Source of the DNA: an uncultured Sphingomonadaceae bacterium
Lineage (GTDB): Bacteria > Pseudomonadota > Alphaproteobacteria > Sphingomonadales > Sphingomonadaceae
Direction of reading: 5' to 3'
Assembly: GCA_947499255.1 (NCBI GenBank)
Contig: CANMNF010000002.1
Span: forward strand, 446,430 to 510,429
Length of the DNA: 64,000 bases
Position 1 is the first letter of the stretch. Each line of letters begins with the position of its first letter. The notes below the pieces were generated by a model. It searched no databases and was not told the DNA's origin. It saw only the letters and a list, made by a program, of their open reading frames with translations. This document shows positions 42,757-52,530 of the stretch, one piece after another. The position numbers and the translations under genes were made by a program.

Positions 42757-44481
42757 ATGCTCAAACGCTTTCTTCTTCCGCTCGGCATCGCCTTTTCCCT
42801 TACCGCCTGTGCCACCACCGAAACAGCACCTGCGCTGATCACTGCTGAAAATTCCGCAACTGCACCAGGCGCTCCGGGCGTCGTCAGCACCGCTGATCCG
42901 CGCGCCACGCAGGCGGGCGTGGATATTCTGCGCCAAGGCGGCAGCGCAACCGATGCGTCCATCGCGGTGATGCTTGCGCTGACCGTGGTGGAACCGCAAA
43001 GTTCAGGCATTGGCGGCGGCGGGTTCTATCTGCGCAGTGATGCGGCAGGCGAAGTGGTGTCGCTCGACGGGCGCGAAACCGCGCCAACAGGCGCAACGCC
43101 GCAATGGTTTTTGGACGCTGAGGGAGGGCGGCTGGGCTACCGCGAAGTTGTTATCAGCGGATTGAGCATCGGCGTGCCGGGCAATCTCGCCCTCGCGGCA
43201 GAAGCGCATGATCGATATGGCAAGCTGGAATGGGCTGCATTGTTCGAACCCGCCATTGCCTTGGCCCGCGATGGCTTCGTCATCACAGAGCGTTTCCGCA
43301 ATTTCCTCGACTGGGCGAAAGTGCGCGGGGCGCATACTGCAGAAGGGCGGGCGCTTTTTTACGATAGCGAGGGAGAACCGCTTCCCGTTGGCACACATGT
43401 CCGCAATCCCGCTCTCGCGGACAGTTTGGAGGCCACGGCGGCGCAAGGTTCGCAGTGGCTTTATGAAGGCCAGGTGGCAGATGATCTGGCCACGCTCATA
43501 CGATCCGCAACGCCCGATCGCATTGGCATGACGGCCGATGATTTGGCTGGATATGAAGCCAAATGGCGCGATCCCGTTTGCGGCGAATATCGCGCGCACA
43601 GGATTTGCGGCATGGGCCCGCCATCGTCTGGCGCGACGACCGTTTTTGCGATCCTCAAACAACTTGAAGCGCATGATCTCACAGCGCTTGGCCCGGATTC
43701 GCCAATATCATGGCATCTTTTTGCAGAAAGTCAGCGGCTCGCTTATGCCGACAGAGAGCTTTATCTGGCGGATGGCGATTTCGTGCATGTCCCGGTTAGC
43801 GGATTGGTCGATGCGCAATATTTGGCTGCGCGCGGTGCCGCAATCTCGCCAGATCAACGCATGGCCCAAGTGGCCGCTGGCACACCGCCCGGAGCAATTG
43901 CAATGGCCGATGGGGATGAGCCGGTCGAAAACGGCACCAGCCATTTTGTCGTGAGTGATCGAGATGGCAATATCGTCACCTACACCTCCACTATCGAAGG
44001 CCCCTTTGGTTCTGGCCTGATGTTTGGTGGCTTTTATCTCAACAATGAGCTTACCGATTTCAGCTTTACGCCTGAAGCCGATGGCCGCCCTGTCGCAAAC
44101 CGGGTGGAAGGCGGGAAAAGACCGCGCAGCTCGATGTCTCCAACGCTGGTTTTCGCGCCCGATGGAGAGCTGCGCATTGCCATTGGTGCCGCAGGCGGTG
44201 GGACCATTCCGGTGCAGGTCGCAAAATCATTGATCGGCGTTATTGATTGGGGGCTGTCCGCCGAAGACGCGCTTGGCCTGCCCAATCTTTATGCGCCGCA
44301 AGATACCGTACGGATTGAGGAAGACGGCCCATTGATACAACATCAAGCGGCATTGGAAGCGCTTGGCCACACCGTCGAAACGCGGCGCACGTTTGGCAAA
44401 GTCAATGCGATTGAACGGCTTAACGAGCGCTGGATCGGGGCAGCTGATCCGCGTTCCGAAGGTACAGCCAAAAGCGAGTAG
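42757..44481 (+). CDS. ggt: Gamma-glutamyltransferase, lipoprotein
   Basis: A 574-residue enzyme acting on glutathione and related gamma-glutamyl compounds. A lipobox (GIAFSLTAC) predicts membrane anchoring. Visible are GGSATDASIAVMLALTVVEPQSSGIGGGGFYL, the autoprocessing nucleophile Thr394 in NGTSHFVVSDRDGN, GPFGSGLMFGGFYLNNELTDFSF and PRSSMSPTLVF. The proenzyme is expected to cleave before Thr394 into two subunits. ATG 42757 gives the lipobox; the longer frame runs back into pyrD. Confidence 0.93.
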   Translation: MLKRFLLPLGIAFSLTACATTETAPALITAENSATAPGAPGVVSTADPRATQAGVDILRQGGSATDASIAVMLALTVVEPQSSGIGGGGFYLRSDAAGEVVSLDGRETAPTGATPQWFLDAEGGRLGYREVVISGLSIGVPGNLALAAEAHDRYGKLEWAALFEPAIALARDGFVITERFRNFLDWAKVRGAHTAEGRALFYDSEGEPLPVGTHVRNPALADSLEATAAQGSQWLYEGQVADDLATLIRSATPDRIGMTADDLAGYEAKWRDPVCGEYRAHRICGMGPPSSGATTVFAILKQLEAHDLTALGPDSPISWHLFAESQRLAYADRELYLADGDFVHVPVSGLVDAQYLAARGAAISPDQRMAQVAAGTPPGAIAMADGDEPVENGTSHFVVSDRDGNIVTYTSTIEGPFGSGLMFGGFYLNNELTDFSFTPEADGRPVANRVEGGKRPRSSMSPTLVFAPDGELRIAIGAAGGGTIPVQVAKSLIGVIDWGLSAEDALGLPNLYAPQDTVRIEEDGPLIQHQAALEALGHTVETRRTFGKVNAIERLNERWIGAADPRSEGTAKSE

Positions 44482-44563
44482 GCTTGCCGCCAAGCCATAG
44501 CACGCCTACCTCCTTGCCTGGAGAGATGCCGGGCCATCCGGTGCCACGAAGGATCGCAACAGC

Positions 44564-46360
44564 GTGAAACTCGACGATATTACAAATGCCAGATCGCTTG
44601 TCGGGCTGTTCCTGACGCGCGCCGATGAACGCGGCGATAAGCCGTTTTTGACCGCCAAGATTGACGGGGAATGGACTTCCATCTCCTATGCCAAGGCGGC
44701 CGAAACGGTTTGCCTGTTGGCAGAGCAATTGCGCGCTATTGGGCTCAAAGATGGTGACCGGGTGGTTATCGTTGCAGAAAATCGGCCCGAATGGTGCATC
44801 GCAGATCTGGCCATCATGGCTGCTGGCTGCATCACAACGCCGGCTTACACCACCAATACACAGGCCGATCACTGCCATATTCTGGACGATTGTGGTGCGC
44901 GCGCCGTTGTGGTTGGCAATCCCAAGCTTACCAAAGCGCTGTTTCCCGCAATCATCAAATCGGGCCATGCCGATCATGTGATTGCCATTGATAAAGTGCC
45001 CAGCGCCCAATCATCGGGTTTTGACCTGCACCAATGGGATGACATGACTGCGGGCGATCCGGCAGAAGCGCGCAAAGCCGTGGATGCGCGGATCGCGGGC
45101 TTTAACCGTGAGGATATGGCCTGCATCATCTATACCAGCGGTACCTCGGGCAAACCGCGCGGGGTGATGCTGCATCATGGCGCGATCCTGCATAATGTAG
45201 TCGGCGCAGCTCATGTGATCGCGGATGATTTTGGCTGGGAAGAGGAGCGCTTTTTATCGTTCCTGCCGTTGAGCCACGCGTTCGAACACACTGCGGGCTT
45301 CTTCCTGCCGCTTGGTCTGGGCGCGGATATTTGGTATTCCGAAGGCCTCGATAAGCTTTCCAGCAATCTGGAAGAAGCCAGCCCCACGATTATGGTTGTT
45401 GTACCGCGCCTGTTCGAAGTGCTGCGTGGCAAAATGATCAAAGCGATCGAGAAACAGGGCAAGCTCGCCAATTTCCTGCTTGGCCGCGCCATGCGGCTGG
45501 GCGAGCGGCAAGTCAGCGGTGCTGCCAATATCCTTGATAAGCCCAATGATTTGTTGGTTGGGGCAACGCTGCGCCCGAAAATCCGTGCTCGCTTTGGTGG
45601 CCGCGTCAAGGCGCTGGTTTCTGGCGGAGCGCCGCTCAACCCCGAAGTTGGTGGATTTTTCCAGGCAATGGGCCTGGTGATGCTGCAAGGCTATGGCCAG
45701 ACAGAAAGCGCACCTGTGATTGCCTGCAATTATCCCTCTGCCGGGATCAGATTGAAAACCGTCGGGCCGCCTTTGGCGGGTGTCGAAGTGAAAATCGCCG
45801 AGGATGGCGAGATTCTTGTGCGCGGTGAGCTGGTGATGAAAGGCTATTGGCAAAATCCTGAAGATACCGCCAAAGCGATCATCGATGGCTGGCTGCATAC
45901 AGGCGATATCGGCCATATCGATGATGGCGGACGGATCGTGATCACCGACCGCAAAAAAGATATCATCGTCAACGATAAAGGCGACAATGTCGCCCCGCAA
46001 AAACTTGAAGGCATGCTCAACCTCAATAGCGAGATTCAGCAAGCGATGGTGGCAGGTGACAAACGGCCTTACATGGTTGCTTTGGTCGTGCCCGATACCG
46101 AATGGACCATGCAATGGGCGCGCGAGAACGGCGAAAAGCCTGACTTTGCAGAGCTGGCCCACCTGCCCGCTTTCAAACAAGCGATCAAAGCGGCAGTCGA
46201 TCGCACCAATGCCGATCTGTCGGTCATCGAAAAGGTCCGAAAGTTCGTCATCGCGGATGAACCGTTTAGCGTTGAAAACGCTCAGATGACGCCAACGATG
46301 AAAATCCGCCGTGCGCAGATCAAAGAGGCGTATGGTGCAAGGCTTGACGCTTTGTATTGA
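44564..46360 (+). CDS. Long-chain acyl-CoA synthetase (AMP-binding)
   Basis: A 598-residue adenylating enzyme activating fatty acids to acyl-CoA. Motifs: ACIIYTSGTSGKPRGVMLHH (P-loop), FLPLSHAFEHTAG, KALVSGGAPLNPEVGGFFQAMGL, LQGYGQTESAPV, WLHTGDIGHIDDGGRIVITDRKKDIIVNDKGDNVAP and the C-terminal catalytic region near LTPTMK-like MTPTMKIRRAQI. Long-chain type by length and ITDRKKD. GTG start 44564 with GAAGGA 10 bases upstream. Confidence 0.93.
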   Translation: MKLDDITNARSLVGLFLTRADERGDKPFLTAKIDGEWTSISYAKAAETVCLLAEQLRAIGLKDGDRVVIVAENRPEWCIADLAIMAAGCITTPAYTTNTQADHCHILDDCGARAVVVGNPKLTKALFPAIIKSGHADHVIAIDKVPSAQSSGFDLHQWDDMTAGDPAEARKAVDARIAGFNREDMACIIYTSGTSGKPRGVMLHHGAILHNVVGAAHVIADDFGWEEERFLSFLPLSHAFEHTAGFFLPLGLGADIWYSEGLDKLSSNLEEASPTIMVVVPRLFEVLRGKMIKAIEKQGKLANFLLGRAMRLGERQVSGAANILDKPNDLLVGATLRPKIRARFGGRVKALVSGGAPLNPEVGGFFQAMGLVMLQGYGQTESAPVIACNYPSAGIRLKTVGPPLAGVEVKIAEDGEILVRGELVMKGYWQNPEDTAKAIIDGWLHTGDIGHIDDGGRIVITDRKKDIIVNDKGDNVAPQKLEGMLNLNSEIQQAMVAGDKRPYMVALVVPDTEWTMQWARENGEKPDFAELAHLPAFKQAIKAAVDRTNADLSVIEKVRKFVIADEPFSVENAQMTPTMKIRRAQIKEAYGARLDALY

Positions 46361-46416
46361 TGGACAAAGCAGGCCGGTCGATCAGCATCAAGATCGAACC
46401 TGTAGGCTTATCATTT

Positions 46417-46992
46417 TTAGTCCAAAACGCGCGAGCCGGCCTCCAATTCCTGAATTTGCCGGATCGTCTTGGCGGGAACTCCACCCACCAGCGTTAGCGG
46501 CGGCACATCTTTTGTCACAACCGCACCTGCCGCAACAACCGATCCACGACCGATGATGACGCCGCCCATAATCATGGCGCCTGCACCAATCCACACGTGA
46601 TCTTCGATCAGGATCGGTTTCTCGGTCGAAGGGCGTGCTTTCCCCCTTTCAAAGTCAAGCGAATGGCTGACCGTGTGAAAGCCCACATTGGGGCCAATTT
46701 GTGCAAAACGGCCAATGGTAATCCCGGCGCACCCACCAAAAGAGGTGTTGGGGCCAAGATATGAGTTGCCCCCTATCGCAATTGTTTTGGCAGCACGTGC
46801 CGGGCTGATCGTCGTCGGGCCGCTAACCGCCATCGTCATATCGAGGGAAACGCCCGCCAGCCGCATCAAGCGTTTGCGAATGCGGTCTCCATTGCGGGTG
46901 CGCGGCAACATATTGGCCAGTGCCAGCAAAATGACTTCACCCATATTCCAAGCCCACAACAGCCACGCCAAAGCGCCTATGCTGCTTGGCAT
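46417..46992 (-). CDS. Hexapeptide-repeat (left-handed beta-helix) acyltransferase
   Basis: A 191-residue protein with an N-terminal hydrophobic segment (ALAWLLWAWNMGEVILLALANML) and a run of hexapeptide turns: IAIGGNSYLGPN, ITIGRFAQIGPNV, ILIEDHVWIGAGAMIMGGVIIGRGSVVAAGAVVTKDVPPLTLVGGVPAK. The catalytic His is probably in GFHTVSHSLD. These enzymes O-acetylate sugars or other hydroxyl compounds; the acceptor is unknown. The C-terminus is typical for the maltose/nodulation acetyltransferase branch. Confidence 0.88.
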   Translation of the reverse strand: MPSSIGALAWLLWAWNMGEVILLALANMLPRTRNGDRIRKRLMRLAGVSLDMTMAVSGPTTISPARAAKTIAIGGNSYLGPNTSFGGCAGITIGRFAQIGPNVGFHTVSHSLDFERGKARPSTEKPILIEDHVWIGAGAMIMGGVIIGRGSVVAAGAVVTKDVPPLTLVGGVPAKTIRQIQELEAGSRVLD

Positions 46993-47047
46993 AAGGGGAG
47001 ATGATTGGATTGAGAAGCTCTGTTTGACAGAGCACCAATGCAGCCCC

Positions 47048-47578
47048 TCAGGCCACTTCGTGCGCGACGCCTTCGGGAAAGAAGGTGGGTTCGCGCCGCG
47101 ACCATGCAGGCGCGGTTGCCGCCGTCTCGCTCAAACTTTGCAGGAGCATCTTGCGGCGTTCAGGCCGAATTTGCGGCAAAGCGGCGGCTCCGCAAAAAGC
47201 AGCTGGCAGAAAAGACCGCGCCTTAGCACCCAAAAGCCGCTCATACAAAAAACGATAGGCCGCAAAGCCATGCAGCTGTTCTTGTGCAAGATCTTGCGCA
47301 GATACGCGGATAAGGCCGCCCACAAAGCCCGAAACGCCGTCCAGCCCATCGGCAGCTGGTATCGCTTCGCGCAAGGCAGCAATCTCACGATAAGCAATGT
47401 ACTGGCTGCGAATGGCGCTATTGTCAGATGCGCTGCGGCTCCACGCTTTGAAAGCATCGCCGCGGCCAAATGCGATATCGACACTGCGTTCGATAAAGGC
47501 GCGCTCATCCTCGGCAAAGCTGGCAAATTCGCGCATCTCGGCAATGGTGGAAGATGCTGCTGACGACATGAAAGACAT
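47048..47578 (-). CDS. Unknown helical protein
   Basis: A 176-residue Ala-rich protein, all-helical in appearance (STIAEMREFASFAEDERAFIERSVDIAF, SQYIAYREIAALREAIPAADGLDG, EQLHGFAAYRFLYERLLGAKARSFL). No signal peptide and no recognised family. ATG 47578 (MSFMSS) is chosen over a TTG 42 bases upstream, which lacks an RBS. It lies between the acyltransferase and thiSG, all on the minus strand with gaps of about 55-90 bases. Confidence 0.55.
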   Translation of the reverse strand: MSFMSSAASSTIAEMREFASFAEDERAFIERSVDIAFGRGDAFKAWSRSASDNSAIRSQYIAYREIAALREAIPAADGLDGVSGFVGGLIRVSAQDLAQEQLHGFAAYRFLYERLLGAKARSFLPAAFCGAAALPQIRPERRKMLLQSLSETAATAPAWSRREPTFFPEGVAHEVA

Positions 47579-47667
47579 TGCGCTGGCCCTTATAGAACTA
47601 AGTTCCAGCACGTTGCCCAAGAATGGTTAGTATCCGGTTAGCTGCAATCGGATTGTTTGCAGATGCG

Positions 47668-48666
47668 TTAAATCAATCCGGCAAGCGGGCTGGAAGGATC
47701 GGCATATTTGCGCGTCCCCATCCGCCCCGCGAGATAGGCGGAGCGGCCTGCTTCAACAGCCAGTTTCATCGCCCGCGCCATCAGGATCGGATCTTTTGCC
47801 TCTGCAATAGCGGTGTTCATCAAAACCCCGTCACACCCCAGTTCCATTGCGACGGCTGCATCAGAGGCGGTGCCAACGCCTGCATCAACCAGCACAGGGA
47901 CATTGGCCCCTTCGACAATCAGGCGAATAGTCACGCGATTTTGAATGCCAAGCCCGCTGCCAATCGGCGCACCCAGAGGCATGATCGCAACCGCGCCTGC
48001 TTCTTCCAACTGCTTGGCCGCAATCGGATCATCGACGCAGTATACCATCGGCTTGAACCCCTCTTTGACGAGGACTTCGGTTGCCTTGAGCGTTTCGCGC
48101 ATATCGGGATAAAGCGTGCGCGCTTCGCCCAGCACTTCCAGCTTCACCAGATCCCAGCCACCCGCTTCGCGCGCCAGCCGCAAAGTGCGGATGGCATCAT
48201 CGGCTGTGAAACACCCGGCGGTATTGGGCAGGTATGTGGTCTGTTTGGGATCGATAAAGTCGGTCAGCACTGGCTGGCTTGGATCGGTTACATTCACCCG
48301 GCGCACTGCCACGGTGACGATTTGCGCGCCTGATGCTTTGAGCGCGGCGGCGTTTTGCGCGAAATCTTTATATTTGCCGGTCCCCACGATCAGCCTTGAG
48401 GTAAACCGGTGCCCGGCCACTTCCCAGCTATCATCAACGCCGGTCGAGCCATCACCCGATCCACCGCCCACAAAGTGCACGATTTCCAAAGTATCGCCAT
48501 CGGTCAGCACACTTTGCCCAATTTCGGATCGCGGCGCGATAATGCCATTATGCTCCACCGCCACCTTTTCAGGCTCAAGCCCAAGCTCGCGGACGAGATC
48601 GGCGATAGTGGTGGCAGCGGTATGACGGCTTTCGCCGTTGACGGTAAGTGTAAGAGACGCAGTCAT
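47668..48666 (-). CDS. thiG: ThiS-ThiG fusion: sulfur carrier plus thiazole synthase
   Basis: A 332-residue fusion. Residues 1-69 are a ThiS ubiquitin-like domain ([54 protein letters not shown]). The rest is ThiG, making the thiazole of thiamine: [113 protein letters not shown]. Free ThiS ends in Gly-Gly and is charged there; here the glycines (67-69) are internal, followed by SGDGSTG. Confidence 0.93.
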   Translation of the reverse strand: MTASLTLTVNGESRHTAATTIADLVRELGLEPEKVAVEHNGIIAPRSEIGQSVLTDGDTLEIVHFVGGGSGDGSTGVDDSWEVAGHRFTSRLIVGTGKYKDFAQNAAALKASGAQIVTVAVRRVNVTDPSQPVLTDFIDPKQTTYLPNTAGCFTADDAIRTLRLAREAGGWDLVKLEVLGEARTLYPDMRETLKATEVLVKEGFKPMVYCVDDPIAAKQLEEAGAVAIMPLGAPIGSGLGIQNRVTIRLIVEGANVPVLVDAGVGTASDAAVAMELGCDGVLMNTAIAEAKDPILMARAMKLAVEAGRSAYLAGRMGTRKYADPSSPLAGLI

Positions 48667-48686
48667 GCAGCGCCAGATAGCGTGTG

Positions 48687-49055
48687 TCAGGCGCTGCGCA
48701 AGTTCAGGATGTGCGCAATCGTTACCAGACTAAGGCCGATAACGGTCAAAACGGTCTCTTCTATGCCGTGTCCAACCGCCAGAGCGCTGCCCATAAAGGT
48801 GAGGCCAACCATAGCCACCACGAAGGGTTTGCGCCTCCTGTGCTGTATCGCCCCGGCACCGATCGCGACACCGGCAATAACCGTTGCAAAGACAAGGCCT
48901 ACTTTATGAATATCATGGCTCAGCAAAACACTGCCACCAAAACCCAGCCAAGCAACAAATACAACACCGGCAACGCAATGCAGCGCGCAAAGCGCGGACA
49001 GGGCAATGCCCATGCGATCCAGACGACCGCGTAGCCAAGGTGAGACCAAGTGCAT
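48687..49055 (-). CDS. MerC-domain membrane protein
   Basis: A 122-residue protein with four hydrophobic segments and the MerC signature near the first helix ([16 protein letters not shown], Cys pair CALHC). MerC proteins transport mercuric ion in mer operons. Stand-alone copies in non-mer context, as here, have no proven substrate. It is 20 bases upstream of thiSG on the same strand. Confidence 0.83.
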   Translation of the reverse strand: MHLVSPWLRGRLDRMGIALSALCALHCVAGVVFVAWLGFGGSVLLSHDIHKVGLVFATVIAGVAIGAGAIQHRRRKPFVVAMVGLTFMGSALAVGHGIEETVLTVIGLSLVTIAHILNLRSA

Positions 49056-49146
49056 GGGGGGGCTCTATTATGTGACGCTATAACATTGCGCAAGCTCTAC
49101 CTTGGAACTGGTTGCGCATTTCCTATCTGTGTCGCAGAGCAAAGAC

Positions 49147-50208
49147 ATGAACCAAGCGACACATATTGCCGATATGGCCCCTGCAAAAGCGCTTTTACCG
49201 CAGCCTGTGCTATTAGCGCGCTGGCTGTTTTGCGTGGCCGGGATGGTGCTCATTATGGTGATCGTGGGCGGGATAACCCGGCTTACCGAAAGCGGCCTGT
49301 CGATCACGCAATGGGAACCCATTTCAGGGGCGCTGCCGCCATTATCCGAAGCGCAATGGGAATCAGAGTTTGCACAATATCGTGCAACGCCGGAATACAG
49401 GTATGAGGCAGGGCCTGCCGGAATGACGATGGCTGACTTTAAGTTCATCTATTTCTGGGAGTGGTTTCACAGGTTGCTGGGCCGAGTGTTAGGCCTTGCC
49501 TTTGCGCTGCCTCTGGCATGGTTTTGGATAAAGCGTGCCATTCCACAAGATTTTCAATGGAGATTGGTCGCCCTGCTTGGTTTGGGGGGCATGCAAGGTG
49601 CATTTGGCTGGTTCATGGTTCGCTCGGGACTTTCCGGGCAGATGACCGATGTCAGCCATTTCTGGCTTTCCATACATCTGCTCACCGCCCTGTTCACTTT
49701 TGCAGGTTTGATCTGGACAGCGCTCGACCTGCTGGAGCGGGCGCGCGATCCTGCTGCCAAACCAGCGCGCTTTCGCGGTTTCGCTGTGATAGCTGCGCTG
49801 ATCCTGTTTGTGCAGCTGTTGCTGGGCGCATGGGTCGCAGGTCTTAATGCAGGTCACGCCTCCAATACCTGGCCGCTGATGTATGGTCAGCTGGTGCCTG
49901 ATATGGATTGGTCGCGCGGTGTTTTTTGGGCTTTGACGCATGACCCGTTCTGGCTGCATTTTGCCCATCGCTGGTGGGCGTTCGTTGCGCTTGCAGCTTT
50001 GATTGTGCTGGCGGTGAAGGTCAAACGTACTGGCGCTGTTGGTGCATCGCGGGCCTTGCATGTGACGCTTGGCCTGCAAATGCTGCTTGGCATTGCGACT
50101 GTGCTGACGGGCGTATCGCTTTGGCTCGCAGTTGCGCATCAAGGCGTGGGCGCTCTTTTAACCGGCGCTTGTGCATGGGCTGCGCACACGATGGGTCGCC
50201 AACGTTGA
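49147..50208 (+). CDS. ctaA: Heme A synthase (COX15/CtaA)
   Basis: A 353-residue, eight-TM enzyme that oxidises heme O to heme A for aa3-type oxidases. The family histidines are visible in FWEWFHRLLGRVLG, WLSIHLLTA, FAHRWWAFVAL and AVAHQGVGALL, along with IVGGITRLTESGLSITQWEPISGALPPL, GGMQGAFGWFMVRSGL and LLGAWVAGLNAGHASNTWPLMYGQLVP. ATG 49147 fits the family N-terminus. Its stop overlaps the TTG of cutA. Confidence 0.95.
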   Translation: MNQATHIADMAPAKALLPQPVLLARWLFCVAGMVLIMVIVGGITRLTESGLSITQWEPISGALPPLSEAQWESEFAQYRATPEYRYEAGPAGMTMADFKFIYFWEWFHRLLGRVLGLAFALPLAWFWIKRAIPQDFQWRLVALLGLGGMQGAFGWFMVRSGLSGQMTDVSHFWLSIHLLTALFTFAGLIWTALDLLERARDPAAKPARFRGFAVIAALILFVQLLLGAWVAGLNAGHASNTWPLMYGQLVPDMDWSRGVFWALTHDPFWLHFAHRWWAFVALAALIVLAVKVKRTGAVGASRALHVTLGLQMLLGIATVLTGVSLWLAVAHQGVGALLTGACAWAAHTMGRQR

Positions 50209-50543
50209 GCGAAGAGCAAGTCGCCTTGATCTGGTGCACTTTTCCATCAAGCCGGGAAGCGCAAGTGATCGCCGGACAGTTGCTTGAAAACAAGCTCATA
50301 GCATGTGCCAACATCACACCGCAGATTATCTCTGTCTTCTCATGGCAAGGCGAGATACAATCGGGCCAAGAGACTGGTGTCATGATGAAAACCAGCAAAG
50401 CCAAGCTGGCACAGGCAATCGATACACTCCTGGCGCTGCACCCTTATGACGTCCCGGCTATTTCAGGCTGGCTTGCCGACGCGGCACCCGAAGCAACGCG
50501 CCAATGGGTTGCCAAGGTAACCAAGGAGGATGAAACGCAATGA
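50205..50543 (+). CDS. cutA: Divalent cation tolerance protein CutA
   Basis: A protein of about 112 residues with the CutA1 pattern ALIWCTFPSSREAQVIAGQLLENKLIACANI and ISVFSWQGEIQSGQETGVMMKTSKAKL, HPYDVPAISGWLADAAPEATRQWV. It forms a ferredoxin-like trimer; role in metal tolerance is reported in E. coli but not firmly understood. TTG 50205 overlaps the ctaA stop (TTGA); an in-frame ATG at 50175 would add ten residues. The stop overlaps the next gene by ATGA. Confidence 0.9.
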   Translation: MSEEQVALIWCTFPSSREAQVIAGQLLENKLIACANITPQIISVFSWQGEIQSGQETGVMMKTSKAKLAQAIDTLLALHPYDVPAISGWLADAAPEATRQWVAKVTKEDETQ

Positions 50544-51280
50544 AGCCTATCAGCCGCCGCACAATACTGGCCCATTGTTCTCTGGCTGCCAGTGCCATCG
50601 CCGCGCAAGCTTTTTTGCCGGGGTTTGCCGCTGCGGCTGAGCGGCTGATCAAACCTCCTTTGGGCGAAATGCAGTTCTCCTGGCGGCTTACGCGGCCTCT
50701 TCAGGGAGGAATCGCAATCGTCGTAGAAAGACGGTCAAAGGTGGTATTTAGCCAGTTCGCCTATGGCTTTTTGGTCGAAGGGCAATTGTTGGAAGTTATC
50801 GTGGATTTCCCACCCCAGTTGGAACGTTTTGCTGATTTGGAAAGGCAGCGTCAGAATGACGGGTTGTTTCCTCTCGTGCTCAACCCATTTGGCGTTTTGC
50901 AACCCGAAGCCATTCCGCAATCTGATGACAAGACGGTCAAAGAAGCTGCTGGCGTAGCAAGCAATATGATCGAGAATTCAGACATTCCCGCCGCAGATCG
51001 CGAAGAACTGTCCGGGCTTGTCACCTCGGTGGGGCAGGCCGGTCAGGCGTTTTCGATCGAACTGCCCCAAAACCTGTTCAGTCCGCCACTGACCAAACAG
51101 GTGGACATACACTCCTTTCAACTCGCCGATGGCAGCTGGGGTGAAGTCGAAACTGCTTTTTCCGGTGAAAGCGACATGACCACCGGACTGATGAAAATGG
51201 CCACGCGCACGGTCACAACGCGCATCGGTGATGATGAACGTGCCACACGTGAAGACTGGACATTGCAGCCAGGCGATTAG
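50540..51280 (+). CDS. Unknown exported protein with a Tat-like signal
   Basis: A 246-residue protein whose N-terminus KPISRRTILAHCSLAASAIAAQAFLPGFAAAA carries a twin-Arg pair before the hydrophobic core, so Tat export is plausible. The mature domain is beta-rich at first (GEMQFSWRLTRPLQGGIAIVVERRSKVVFSQFAYGFLV) and ends with MATRTVTTRIGDDERATREDWTLQPGD. No family is recognised. Coupled to cutA by ATGA. It is the last gene of this unit before the ribosomal pair. Confidence 0.65.
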   Translation: MKPISRRTILAHCSLAASAIAAQAFLPGFAAAAERLIKPPLGEMQFSWRLTRPLQGGIAIVVERRSKVVFSQFAYGFLVEGQLLEVIVDFPPQLERFADLERQRQNDGLFPLVLNPFGVLQPEAIPQSDDKTVKEAAGVASNMIENSDIPAADREELSGLVTSVGQAGQAFSIELPQNLFSPPLTKQVDIHSFQLADGSWGEVETAFSGESDMTTGLMKMATRTVTTRIGDDERATREDWTLQPGD

Positions 51281-51437
51281 AGTTGCAAAGGCAGGCGGTA
51301 TTATTTTACCTTGCGCGTATCCCGCTTCCAGCTTGACTTTCCGACACCAAACCGACAAATGCGCCGCTCCGCAGGGCAGGTAGAACGTGATTCTGACACG
51401 CCCTCATACATATTCGTCAATTTGAGGAATTCGAGCC

Positions 51438-51917
51438 ATGAAAGCGCTCAGCAAGATGACGCGGTCGATCAAGCCCGCCGAAGTCGAAAAGAAATGGCAC
51501 GTTATTGATGCCGAAGGCCTCGTGGTAGGCCGCGTTGCATCGATCATCGCCAACATCCTGCGCGGCAAGCACAAGCCAAGCTTTACCCCGCATGTCGATT
51601 GCGGCGATCATGTGATCGTCCTCAATGCCGATAAGGTCCGCTTCACCGCCAATAAGGCTGCGAAGAAAATTTATTACAAGCATACCGGCTATCCCGGTGG
51701 ACTTAAGGAAACGACGGCTGACAAAATCCTGGAAGGCCGCTTTCCAGAGCGCGTTTTGGAAAAAGCTGTTGAGCGCATGATCCCAACTGGTCCGCTGGGC
51801 CGTGTGCAGATGAAGAACCTGCACCTTTATAATGGTACCGAGCATCCGCATGAAGGCCAGAAGCCTGAAGTGCTCGATATTGCCAGCATGAACCGCAAGA
51901 ACAAGGTGAACGCCTGA
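51438..51917 (+). CDS. rplM: 50S ribosomal protein L13
   Basis: A 159-residue early-assembly large-subunit protein: [104 protein letters not shown] precedes the ATG. The stop overlaps the rpsI ATG by one base (TGATGG), the usual rplM-rpsI pairing. A TTGACT hexamer at 51333 could be its -35, with a poor -10. Confidence 0.97.
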   Translation: MKALSKMTRSIKPAEVEKKWHVIDAEGLVVGRVASIIANILRGKHKPSFTPHVDCGDHVIVLNADKVRFTANKAAKKIYYKHTGYPGGLKETTADKILEGRFPERVLEKAVERMIPTGPLGRVQMKNLHLYNGTEHPHEGQKPEVLDIASMNRKNKVNA

Positions 51918-52453
51918 TGGCCGATGACAAAAACACCGCGACCGATCTCGCTGATCTGAAAGAAGTCGTTGGCGATGCGCCTGCCGCCAATGCAGAAGCT
52001 GGCGATGCCGGCACACCTGAAGTGGTCGTGCCTACCACGCCTTTGCGTGAGCAGGAAATTGATGCGCAGGGCCGCGCTTATGCCACAGGCCGCCGTAAAG
52101 ATGCGGTTGCCCGCGTCTGGCTCAAGCCTGGTACTGGCAAAGTCACTGTGAATGGCAAGGATCAGGAAGTGTATTTCGCACGTCCAACGCTGCGTCTGGT
52201 GATCAATCAGCCTTTCTCAATTTCTGAGCGTGAAGGCCAGTATGACATTGTTGCCACCGTCACCGGCGGCGGCCTGTCTGGACAGGCTGGCGCTGTCAAG
52301 CATGGCATCAGCCAAGCTTTGAGCAAGTATGAACCCGCTTTGCGCGGTGTGATCAAAGCTGCTGGCTTCCTTACCCGTGATAGCCGTGTGGTTGAACGTA
52401 AGAAGTATGGCCGCGCGAAAGCCCGTCGTAGCTTCCAGTTCTCGAAGCGTTAA
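51917..52453 (+). CDS. rpsI: 30S ribosomal protein S9 with an acidic N-terminal extension
   Basis: A 178-residue protein, about 45 residues longer than E. coli S9. Residues 1-48 are an acidic, Ala-rich extension ([32 protein letters not shown]). The S9 core follows ([47 protein letters not shown]) and ends [18 protein letters not shown], whose C-terminal tail reaches the decoding site tRNA. Coupled to rplM. A terminator follows 28 bases after the stop. Confidence 0.96.
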   Translation: MADDKNTATDLADLKEVVGDAPAANAEAGDAGTPEVVVPTTPLREQEIDAQGRAYATGRRKDAVARVWLKPGTGKVTVNGKDQEVYFARPTLRLVINQPFSISEREGQYDIVATVTGGGLSGQAGAVKHGISQALSKYEPALRGVIKAAGFLTRDSRVVERKKYGRAKARRSFQFSKR

Positions 52454-52480
52454 CCCGCTCAAGACTTCACCGGATACAAG

Positions 52481-52511
52481 AAGGGCGGCCTGCGGGTCGC
52501 CCTTATTCGTT
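52481..52511. terminator. Intrinsic terminator after rpsI, probably bidirectional
   Basis: AAGGGCGGCC (52481-52490) and GGTCGCCCTT (52495-52504) pair with one G-T wobble around the loop TGCG, followed by ATTCGTTT. It lies between convergent rpsI and the phosphoesterase gene (stop 52531). Confidence 0.75.
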
Positions 52512-52530
52512 TGCGCTTTACCATAAAGGC

